NCBI GenBank assembly: GCA_018623955.1
Contig: JAAZUX010000045.1
Location: forward strand, 1-6,477
DNA: 6,477 bases
DNA from: Flavobacteriaceae bacterium
Lineage (GTDB): Bacteria > Bacteroidota > Bacteroidia > Flavobacteriales > Flavobacteriaceae
Direction of reading: 5' to 3'
A program made the translations under genes and the position numbers. Of this stretch, positions 1 through 5,957 are shown in pieces. The notes under the pieces are model-generated. The model saw nothing but the letters and a program-made list of their open reading frames with translations. It was not told the origin of the DNA and searched no databases. Positions within the stretch are counted from its first letter, which is position 1, and each line of letters starts with the position of its first letter.

Positions 1-333
1 AAAGAGCGATTGGCCTACACCATGACCAAGGGAGCAGTTTTAGCCATGACCAATGCCATCGCCAAGGATTATATCGCTGATGGGATCCGATGCAACAGCG
101 TCTCCCCTGCTAGAGTCCATACTCCATTTGTAGATAATTACATAGAAAAAAATTACCCGGGCAAGGAAAAAGAAACGTTTGATAATCTTTCTCAAACCCA
201 GCCCATCGGAAGAATGGCAAAACCACAAGAAGTCGCAGATTTGGTCTTATACCTCTGTAGTGATGAAGCATCATTCATTACTGGAACAGACTTCCCCATA
301 GACGGGGGGTTTATTAAACTCAATGGAAATTAA
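1..333 (+). CDS. SDR-family oxidoreductase, 5'-truncated by window edge; probable 2-keto-3-deoxy-L-fuconate 4-dehydrogenase
   Basis: The open frame enters from base 1 (Lys-Glu-Arg-Leu...) and ends at TAA 331-333, so 110 residues are visible and roughly the first 150 are missing. The TTG at 10 is an internal Leu codon, not a start, because it lies just before the active site. The catalytic motif YTMTK (Y codon 16-18, K codon 28-30) is intact. It is followed by the usual SDR segment RCNSVSPARVHTPF and a C-terminal TGTDFPIDGG strand that is standard for classical SDRs. The VSPARVHTPF and QPIGRMAKPQEVA stretches resemble SDRs related to 3-hydroxybutyrate dehydrogenase type 2 that include the C4-dehydrogenase of 2-keto-3-deoxy-L-fuconate. 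The next gene is an FAH-fold hydrolase that would use its product, which supports this role. The SDR family is certain; the substrate is inferred from context. It could instead be the L-fucose dehydrogenase. Confidence 0.85.
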   Translation, partial: KERLAYTMTKGAVLAMTNAIAKDYIADGIRCNSVSPARVHTPFVDNYIEKNYPGKEKETFDNLSQTQPIGRMAKPQEVADLVLYLCSDEASFITGTDFPIDGGFIKLNGN

Positions 334-436
334 GATTAAGTATGGAAGCCCATAATGGGCATTTAACACGGCAAAGACCAATACCCACCGACATGATTAA
401 ACTCTCATTACCAACAACTTTCATAATTTTAAACAG
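334..436 (+). other. 103-bp intergenic spacer between SDR and FAH hydrolase genes
   Basis: This is the longest non-coding stretch in the window. It holds a short perfect inverted repeat (348-360) and a 15-codon ATG frame (393-440) whose TGA overlaps the next start codon. I see no GC-rich hairpin followed by a T-run, so no terminator is called. The TAATTTTA at 424-431 falls one base short of the Bacteroidota -7 consensus TAnnTTTG and has no TTG about 20 bp upstream, so no promoter is called. The genes on both sides are co-oriented and fit the same pathway, so read-through is likely. Confidence 0.6.
348..360. repeat. Small perfect inverted repeat GCCCAT-A-ATGGGC
   Basis: Six-base arms, GCCCAT (348-353) and ATGGGC (355-360), flank a single A. 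As RNA it would fold as a 5-bp stem with a 3-base loop. It starts 15 bp after the stop of the upstream SDR. No T-run follows, so it is not a rho-independent terminator. It could be a weak operator, an RNA processing or stability hairpin, or chance; nothing in the window decides. Confidence 0.4.
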
Positions 437-1285
437 ATGAAACTTATTAGATTTGGAAATCTCGAAAACGAAAAACCGGGTGTACAACTAGACAATGGTC
501 AAAAACTCGATATCTCTGCCTTTGGTTCAGATTATGACGAAAAGTTTTTTGGCACGGAAGGGCCAAAAAGATTGAAGGAATGGTTGTCCCTTCATCAAGA
601 TGAATGTCCTCCGATAGGTGACGACATTCGATTGGGTACTCCCATTTGCAGGCCTTCAAAAATTGTTTGTGTAGGATTAAATTATGCCAAACACGCCCTA
701 GAGAGTGGCATGGAAGTTCCCAGTGAGCCGGTATTGTTTTTCAAGGCCAGCTCCGCCATTGTCGGGCCTTACGATGAGGTGGTCCTTCCCAAAAACAGTA
801 AAAAATCGGACTGGGAAGTAGAACTGGCCATCGTCATTGGAGCTAAGGCCAGTTATGTAAGTGAAGAAAATGCCATGAATCATGTGGCGGGGTATGTGAT
901 CCACAACGACATTAGCGAAAGAGAGTACCAATTGGAAAGAATGGGACAATGGGTCAAGGGAAAGAGCTGTGATACCTTTGCTCCTCTGGGACCGTTTGTA
1001 GCAACTGCAGACGAGATCAAAGATCCCCACAATCTCCATTTGTGGTTAAAACTCAATGGTAAAATCATGCAAGACAGTAATACTTCCGATTTGATCTTTG
1101 GAATTCCCAAACTGGTCAGTTACATCAGTGAATTCATGACCCTACTCCCCGGAGATGTGATCTCAACAGGGACGCCTTTTGGTGTAGGTTTGGGTCTGAA
1201 TCCTCAAATGTATCTCAAAGGTGGAGATGAAATGGAATTGGGCATTGAGGGCCTCGGTGTCGCACGACAAAAAGTTAGAACATAA
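437..1285 (+). CDS. Fumarylacetoacetate hydrolase-family protein; probable 2,4-diketo-3-deoxy-L-fuconate hydrolase
   Basis: This 282-residue protein has the usual length for a single FAH-fold enzyme. A variable N-terminal domain (about 1-70) precedes the catalytic FAH domain (about 73-281). Visible signatures are GLNYAKHALE (80-89), the divalent-metal ligands in WEVEL (E127, E129) and NDIS (D158), the KGKSCDTFAPLGP loop (174-186) and STGTPFGVG (243-251). FAH-fold hydrolases cleave C-C bonds of beta-diketo acids with Mg2+ or Mn2+. In the non-phosphorylating fucose route, this family splits 2,4-diketo-3-deoxy-L-fuconate into pyruvate and L-lactate in the cytoplasm. The SDR upstream and the lactonase, SDR and FucP downstream support that substrate. 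The ATG at 437 gives the standard N-terminus MKLIRFG; no Shine-Dalgarno is seen, only an A/T-rich leader. The same family also acts on rhamnose and aromatic-acid intermediates, so the substrate is inferred. Confidence 0.9.
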   Translation: MKLIRFGNLENEKPGVQLDNGQKLDISAFGSDYDEKFFGTEGPKRLKEWLSLHQDECPPIGDDIRLGTPICRPSKIVCVGLNYAKHALESGMEVPSEPVLFFKASSAIVGPYDEVVLPKNSKKSDWEVELAIVIGAKASYVSEENAMNHVAGYVIHNDISEREYQLERMGQWVKGKSCDTFAPLGPFVATADEIKDPHNLHLWLKLNGKIMQDSNTSDLIFGIPKLVSYISEFMTLLPGDVISTGTPFGVGLGLNPQMYLKGGDEMELGIEGLGVARQKVRT

Positions 1286-1300
1286 CCAACGAAATTCAAA

Positions 1301-2701
1301 ATGATGTCTTTTAAAAAACCAATGATCGGCATGTTAGTTTTGTTCATGACCATTAATTGGTCATGTCAGAACACACCAAAAGTCAAAAACGAACCCCCTG
1401 TAGATTATCTAAGGGAGTCAAAAGTGGATTTTGACCAACGAATGAAATGGTGGCGCGAAGCCCGTTTTGGAATGTTTATCCACTGGGGCGTATATGCCGT
1501 GCCTGCGGGCATCCATAATGGATTTAAAACAAAAGGAGTAGGTGAATGGATTCAACTTTTTGCTAAAATTCCAATCTCAGAATACGAAGGGTACGCCAAA
1601 AAGTTCAATCCCACAAAATACGATGCTGAGGAATGGGCAAAACTCATGAAAAAAGCGGGAATGAAATATGTAGTCATCACCTCAAAACACCACGATGGAT
1701 TTGCACTTTGGGACTCCAAAGTATCAGAATATGACGCAGTAGATTTTGCTCCCTACGGTAAAGACATTCTAAAATCTCTGGCTGCAGCCTGCAAAGCTCA
1801 AGGCATCAAATTTGGTTTATACCACTCGATTATGGATTGGCATCATCCCCAAGCTCAAGCGAATAACGAACCTGAGTATGATTATCAAAACCACCCCAAT
1901 GCTCAGTTTCCCCAGTTCGTTGAAAATTATCTCAAACCTCAACTCAAAGAATTAATCGACAATTACGATCCGGATATTTTGTGGTTTGACGGTGAATGGA
2001 TCAATGATTTTACCCACGAAATGGGTTTGGATTTGTATCAATTTGTGAGAACCCTAAAACCCGATATCATCATTAATAATCGGGTAGACAAAGGAAGAAA
2101 AGGGATGGCAGGAATGAATCGCGAAGATCAGAAATACGCGGGAGATTTTGGAACCCCCGAGCAAGAAATTCTGGAAGGTACCTCCGCCATGGATTGGGAA
2201 TCTTGTATGACCATGAATGATACTTGGGGGTTCAAATCATTTGACCACAATTGGAAGTCAGATGAAATGTTGATCCACAACTTGGTGGACATTACTGCCA
2301 AGGGAGGTAATTACCTTTTGAATGTAGGACCCACTGCTGAGGGATTGATCCCCACACCCAGTATAGAACGCTTGGAAAAAATGGGGGAATGGCTTGAAGT
2401 CAATGGAGAAGCTATATATGCCACTCAAAAACTAGAAAAAGTATTCAAACAAGGTGAGAAAATTCGATTTACCAAAAAGAAAAACAAGCCGGATTACTAT
2501 GTCATAGTGTTTGAACAACCTCAAATGGAATTGACCATCCACCACATCCAACCCGACGAAAACAGCAGCGTTGAACTGCTGGGTTATCAAAAAGCCTTGA
2601 CATGGACTTTTGACAAAGCCAAAGGTCTGATCATTCAAATTCCAGAGGACATGCCGGGTGAGATAGCTTGGACTTTTAAAATTAAAGGCAAAGAAATTTA
2701 A
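1301..2701 (+). CDS. GH29 alpha-L-fucosidase, probable lipoprotein
   Basis: This 466-residue exo-acting alpha-L-fucosidase (EC 3.2.1.51) would release terminal L-fucose from glycans outside the cytoplasm. The N-terminus has a short basic stretch, a hydrophobic segment (8-18) and Cys22, the likely lipidation site; the residues before it (N-W-S) are a loose lipobox. The (beta/alpha)8 catalytic domain spans about 45-370. It shows FIHWG (59-63), SKHHDGFALWDS (128-139), GLYHS (172-176) and YDPDILWFDGEW (222-233), in which D230 is the expected nucleophile. E287 or E289 in GTPEQEI (284-290) is a candidate acid/base, followed by MTMNDTWGF (303-311) and GGNYLLNVGPTAEG (335-348). A beta-sandwich-like tail covers about 375-466. 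ATG 1301 and ATG 1304 are both possible starts with the same signal peptide. The gene begins 15 bp after the FAH hydrolase gene. No acidic surface-export signal follows Cys22, so a periplasm-facing location is more likely than the cell surface (inference). Confidence 0.96.
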   Translation: MMSFKKPMIGMLVLFMTINWSCQNTPKVKNEPPVDYLRESKVDFDQRMKWWREARFGMFIHWGVYAVPAGIHNGFKTKGVGEWIQLFAKIPISEYEGYAKKFNPTKYDAEEWAKLMKKAGMKYVVITSKHHDGFALWDSKVSEYDAVDFAPYGKDILKSLAAACKAQGIKFGLYHSIMDWHHPQAQANNEPEYDYQNHPNAQFPQFVENYLKPQLKELIDNYDPDILWFDGEWINDFTHEMGLDLYQFVRTLKPDIIINNRVDKGRKGMAGMNREDQKYAGDFGTPEQEILEGTSAMDWESCMTMNDTWGFKSFDHNWKSDEMLIHNLVDITAKGGNYLLNVGPTAEGLIPTPSIERLEKMGEWLEVNGEAIYATQKLEKVFKQGEKIRFTKKKNKPDYYVIVFEQPQMELTIHHIQPDENSSVELLGYQKALTWTFDKAKGLIIQIPEDMPGEIAWTFKIKGKEI

Positions 2702-2708
2702 TCCCGCC

Positions 2709-3533
2709 ATGAGAATAGATTCCCATCAACATTTTTGGCAATTCGATCCTGTTCGTGACGCATGGATTGATTCCTCAATGCAAAAAATTGCCAAAGATTT
2801 TCTACCCAAAGACCTGAAACCACTTCTCGAAAAAAGCCAAATGGATGGTTGTGTGGCTGTTCAGGCAGACCAATCTGAAGCCGAAACCCAATTTCTATTG
2901 AAATTGGCTGAGCAAAATCCTTTTGTTAAAGGCGTGGTAGGTTGGGTGGATTTGTGTACCGATGACCTTTCGGAGCGCCTAGAATTTTTCTCAAAAAACC
3001 CCCTATTCAAAGGAGTCAGACATATACTTCAAGCAGAAAAAGAAGGTTTTATGTTGCAGGATTCATTTTTAAGGGGAATTCGCCAGTTAAAGGATTTTAA
3101 CCTGACCTACGACATACTCATCTATCCGCATCAGCTGGAAGAGGCGATTGTATTGATTGAAAAGAATCCACACCAGCCTTTTGTATTGGATCATCTCGCG
3201 AAGCCTTACATCAAAGATCAAAAAATTGAGGAATGGGCATCCCACATCAAAAAATTGGCAAAGCATAAAAATGTTTATTGTAAATTGTCAGGAATGATAA
3301 CAGAGGCGGATTGGAACCATTGGCAAGCCAAAGATTTTGACAACTACCTTTCGGTAGCTTTAGAAGCTTTCGGACCCAATCGATTGATGTTTGGGTCAGA
3401 TTGGCCCGTTTGTTTATTGGCAGGCAGCTATCAACATGTTGTCCAAATTATTGAGCTATTCTTAAAGGAACTCAAGCCTATTGATCAAAACAAAATAATG
3501 GGGGAAAACGCCCGCAATTTTTACAAGCTTTAA
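2709..3533 (+). CDS. Amidohydrolase-superfamily lactonase; probable L-fuconolactonase
   Basis: This 274-residue protein of the amidohydrolase_2 family has a TIM-barrel fold and is full length for the family. Visible signatures are the opening RIDSHQHFW with the HxH pair (H6, H8), GVRH (102-105), YPH with H141, VLDHLAKP (159-166, with H162), CKLSG (191-195) and FGSDWPV with D231 at the last barrel strand. These match the lactonase branch that hydrolyses sugar 1,4/1,5-lactones such as L-fucono-, L-rhamnono- and galactaro-lactones. Placed between a fucosidase and a probable fucose dehydrogenase, L-fucono-1,5-lactone to L-fuconate is the best role. No signal peptide is seen, so it is cytoplasmic. 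It starts 7 bp after the fucosidase stop. The family is certain; the exact lactone is inferred. Confidence 0.92.
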   Translation: MRIDSHQHFWQFDPVRDAWIDSSMQKIAKDFLPKDLKPLLEKSQMDGCVAVQADQSEAETQFLLKLAEQNPFVKGVVGWVDLCTDDLSERLEFFSKNPLFKGVRHILQAEKEGFMLQDSFLRGIRQLKDFNLTYDILIYPHQLEEAIVLIEKNPHQPFVLDHLAKPYIKDQKIEEWASHIKKLAKHKNVYCKLSGMITEADWNHWQAKDFDNYLSVALEAFGPNRLMFGSDWPVCLLAGSYQHVVQIIELFLKELKPIDQNKIMGENARNFYKL

Positions 3534-3536
3534 AAA

Positions 3537-4328
3537 ATGAATCTATTACTCCAAGACAAGGTCGTCATCGTAACAGGAGGGTCAAAAGGAATTGGCCATG
3601 CCATTACTCATGTATTGGCAGATGAAGGAGCCATTCCCTTTATTGTAAGCAGGAATGAAAAGAGCATACTGGAAACCGTTGAAGAAATCAAAAAAAAGGG
3701 AGGCAAGTGTGCTTTTGCATTGGCAGAATTAACGGACCCCAAACAAGCACAAGAGGCAGTTAATAAAGCTGTTTCTGAATTTGGAACGGTTCATGGCTTG
3801 GTCAATAATGCCGGAGTCAATGATGGCGTAGGGCTTGAAAATGGGGATCCAGAGCAATTTATAAATTCTCTCAAAAAAAACCTCGTTCATTACTACGTCA
3901 TGGCACAGGCCTGCTTACCTTATCTTAAAGAAAATAAGGGCGCAATAGTCAATATTGGTTCAAAGGTCTCTGTCACCGGTCAAGGTGGAAGTTCGGCCTA
4001 TGCTGCCGCCTGTGGAGGAAGAAATGCCCTTACACGCGAATGGGCGGTAGAATTACTTCCATATTCGGTTCGTGTCAATGCCCTCATGGTCGCTGAAAGT
4101 TATACTCCACTCTATGAAAAATGGATCAACACCTTCCCCAATCCTCAAGAAAAACTAAATCAAATCGAATCTAAAATCCCTCTAGAAAAAAGAATGACCA
4201 CACCAGAAGAAATTGCCAATACGGTAGCTTTCTTACTGTCTGAAAAATCCAGCCATACCACTGGCCAATTGTTATATGTCGATGGTGGCTATGTTCATTT
4301 GGACAGATCACTAAACCAATTATCATGA
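3537..4328 (+). CDS. SDR-family oxidoreductase with Lys-to-Cys change in the catalytic motif; probable L-fucose 1-dehydrogenase
   Basis: This 263-residue, full-length classical-type SDR shows the nucleotide-binding motif TGGSKGIG (13-20), NNAG (90-93), the structural Asn of the tetrad at N115, catalytic Ser at S142 and catalytic Tyr at Y155. The C-terminal TTGQLLYVDGG (241-251) is also typical. The residue four after Y155, normally the catalytic Lys, is Cys159 (TGT at 4011-4013), so the motif reads YAAAC. The frame is open on both sides, so this is a substitution and not a frameshift. The GGRNALTREWAVELL and RVNALMVAESYTPLYEKW segments resemble SDRs that oxidise L-fucose at C1, and the neighbouring lactonase, FucP and mutarotase fit that step. 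It starts 3 bp after the lactonase stop, and its own stop overlaps the fucP start (ATGA). The SDR fold is certain; activity and substrate are inferred, and the loss of Lys leaves real doubt about mechanism. Confidence 0.88.
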   Translation: MNLLLQDKVVIVTGGSKGIGHAITHVLADEGAIPFIVSRNEKSILETVEEIKKKGGKCAFALAELTDPKQAQEAVNKAVSEFGTVHGLVNNAGVNDGVGLENGDPEQFINSLKKNLVHYYVMAQACLPYLKENKGAIVNIGSKVSVTGQGGSSAYAAACGGRNALTREWAVELLPYSVRVNALMVAESYTPLYEKWINTFPNPQEKLNQIESKIPLEKRMTTPEEIANTVAFLLSEKSSHTTGQLLYVDGGYVHLDRSLNQLS

Positions 4329-5614
4329 AAAAACCCGTTGTATCAAAAGAAGTCTTATTGCCCTTTATCCTCATCACCTCCTTGTTTGCCCTTTGGGGTT
4401 TTGCCAACGCGGTAACAGATCCCATGGTTCAAGCTTTTAAAAAAGTACTTGAATTGTCCAATTCACAAGCAGCATGGGTACAAATGGCATTTTACGGAGG
4501 CTATTTTTGCATGGCCCTGCCAGCAGCATTGTTTGTAAGGAAATATTCCTACAAAGTAGGAGTGCTCATTGGTTTGGCACTTTATGCCGGCGGTGCGCTG
4601 CTGTTTTATCCAGCGGCTATTACGGAACAATTTTGGTTCTTCTGTCTGGGATTGTACATCCTTACCTTTGGTCTGGCTTTCTTGGAAACAACTGCAAATC
4701 CCTATATTTTGGCTATGGGGGATCGTTCCACCGCTACCCAGCGGCTCAATCTCGCTCAAGCTTTTAATCCATTTGGGCTCATTCTTGGCCTTCTGGTCGC
4801 CCAACAATTTGTTTTAAAAAAATTACAATCCGACAACATTGCGGATTTCAGTAACCTCGATACCGCCAAAAAGGTAATGATCCGAACTGCCGATCTGATG
4901 GTCATTCGCGATCCCTACGTCATTTTGGGATTGGTTGTTATGTCAGTGTTTGTCTTGATCGCGGTCTCCAAAATGCCACAGGCCAAAGACGATGGAGAAA
5001 TTGCACCGCTGGGTACCACATTTAAAAGACTTTTTGAAAATATAAATTATAGGAACGGTGTCATCTCACAAGTGCTCTATGTCGGGGCTCAAATCATGTG
5101 TTGGACTTATATCTATCAGTATGCTGAAGCCATTGGTATTTCGAGTGAAAATGCCGCCAATTATCAATTCATTTGTTTTATTGTTTTCCTAATTGGCAGG
5201 GCCATCGGTACCTACCTACTGCGATTTATCAATTCCGGGAAACTCCTACTCCAATTTGCTGTAATGGCAGGCATATGTGTTTTGGGAACTGTATTTATTG
5301 AAGGAATTATCGGACTATATGCCTTGGTGGGCATTTCCTTTTTCATGTCACTAATGTTCCCTACCATATATGGAATTGCCCTTGAGGACTTGGACGAAAA
5401 AGAATCTAAGATTGGAGCTGCCGGTTTGGTGATGGCCATTGTGGGAGGCGCTCTTATGCCCAAGCTACAGGGAATGATCATTGATCTGGGAGGAAGCGGT
5501 GTCAGTGACATGCAAATCTTGGGGGTATCTGAAGTCAATTTTTCTTTTCTACTGCCTTTATTGTGTTTTGTGTTCATTGCTTATTATGGTAATAACGTAG
5601 CCAATCAATTCTGA
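4325..5614 (+). CDS. fucP: L-fucose:H+ symporter, MFS sugar permease
   Basis: This 429-residue integral membrane protein has about 12 hydrophobic segments and no signal peptide, as expected of FucP-type major facilitator transporters. Comparison with E. coli FucP as I recall it shows FALWGFANAVTDPMVQAF (21-38), in which D32 aligns with the proton-coupling Asp46, and AFLETTANP (118-126), in which E121 aligns with Glu135. Other shared stretches are SYKVGVLIGLALYAGGALLF (75-94), RLNLAQAFNPFG (140-151), YVGAQIMCW (252-260) and MFPTIYG (344-350). It would carry L-fucose across the inner membrane with protons. The ATG overlaps the stop of the preceding SDR by 4 bp, which suggests translational coupling, and the mutarotase gene starts one base after its stop. 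Related permeases carry glucose/galactose or other hexoses, but the surrounding genes support fucose. Confidence 0.95.
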   Translation: MKKPVVSKEVLLPFILITSLFALWGFANAVTDPMVQAFKKVLELSNSQAAWVQMAFYGGYFCMALPAALFVRKYSYKVGVLIGLALYAGGALLFYPAAITEQFWFFCLGLYILTFGLAFLETTANPYILAMGDRSTATQRLNLAQAFNPFGLILGLLVAQQFVLKKLQSDNIADFSNLDTAKKVMIRTADLMVIRDPYVILGLVVMSVFVLIAVSKMPQAKDDGEIAPLGTTFKRLFENINYRNGVISQVLYVGAQIMCWTYIYQYAEAIGISSENAANYQFICFIVFLIGRAIGTYLLRFINSGKLLLQFAVMAGICVLGTVFIEGIIGLYALVGISFFMSLMFPTIYGIALEDLDEKESKIGAAGLVMAIVGGALMPKLQGMIIDLGGSGVSDMQILGVSEVNFSFLLPLLCFVFIAYYGNNVANQF

Positions 5615-5615
5615 T

Positions 5616-5954
5616 ATGAAGAGATATTGTATGGCGTTGGATCTTGTCAATGACCCATTGTTGATTGACCAATACATCGAACACCACAAAGCAGTTTGGC
5701 CGGAAATCATTGACAGCATCAAAGACAGCGGGATTCACGATATGCAAATTTTCCATGTCGCCAACCGACTTTTCATGATCATAGAAGTTCAAGATGGTTT
5801 CAGCTTTGAAAAGAAAAACAAAATGGACCTTCAAAATCCCTATGTCATCAAATGGGAGGAACTGATGTCTACCTATCAAAAAACACTATCCATCGCTGAG
5901 CCCGGAGAAAAGTGGATATTGATGGAAAAAGTTTTTGATCTCAATACCCAATAA
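5616..5954 (+). CDS. L-rhamnose mutarotase (RhaM)-family protein; probable L-fucose mutarotase
   Basis: This 112-residue cytoplasmic protein of the RhaM family has a dimeric ferredoxin-like fold and is full length for the family (about 104-115 residues). Key features are the N-terminal strand MKRYCMALDL and Y20-I-E-H-H24-K-A-V-W-P-E (20-30), in which H24 aligns with the proposed catalytic His22 of E. coli RhaM and Y20 with Tyr18. The segment VIKWEELM (77-84) corresponds to the region of the RhaM WW pair, but only W80 is kept and the second position is E81. These enzymes interconvert alpha and beta anomers of 6-deoxyhexoses. Sitting one base after fucP and beside a probable fucose dehydrogenase, it likely acts on L-fucose and not rhamnose. 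It is not related in sequence to the FucU-type fucose mutarotase. The family call is strong; substrate specificity is inferred. Confidence 0.9.
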   Translation: MKRYCMALDLVNDPLLIDQYIEHHKAVWPEIIDSIKDSGIHDMQIFHVANRLFMIIEVQDGFSFEKKNKMDLQNPYVIKWEELMSTYQKTLSIAEPGEKWILMEKVFDLNTQ

Positions 5955-5957
5955 AAA

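Noticed and set aside
10..12. TTG as the start codon of the first SDR
   Set aside because: The frame is open upstream to base 1, and the catalytic Tyr lies two codons later; a start here would remove the whole cofactor-binding half.
348..366. Possible rho-independent terminator after the first SDR
   Set aside because: The stem is only 5-6 bp and no T-run follows; the downstream gene belongs to the same pathway.
424..431. Possible Bacteroidota -7 promoter box TAATTTTA before the FAH hydrolase gene
   Set aside because: It lacks the final G of TAnnTTTG, has no TTG at the matching -33 position, and would place the transcript start right at the start codon.
698..1110. Overlapping minus-strand open frames of 76-113 codons
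   Set aside because: They are shadows of the FAH-family hydrolase, whose metal-binding motifs cover the same bases.
4474..4817. Open frames of 82-97 codons on the + strand in another frame inside fucP
   Set aside because: They lie wholly within the strongly supported fucP frame, resemble no family I know, and have no separate start signal.
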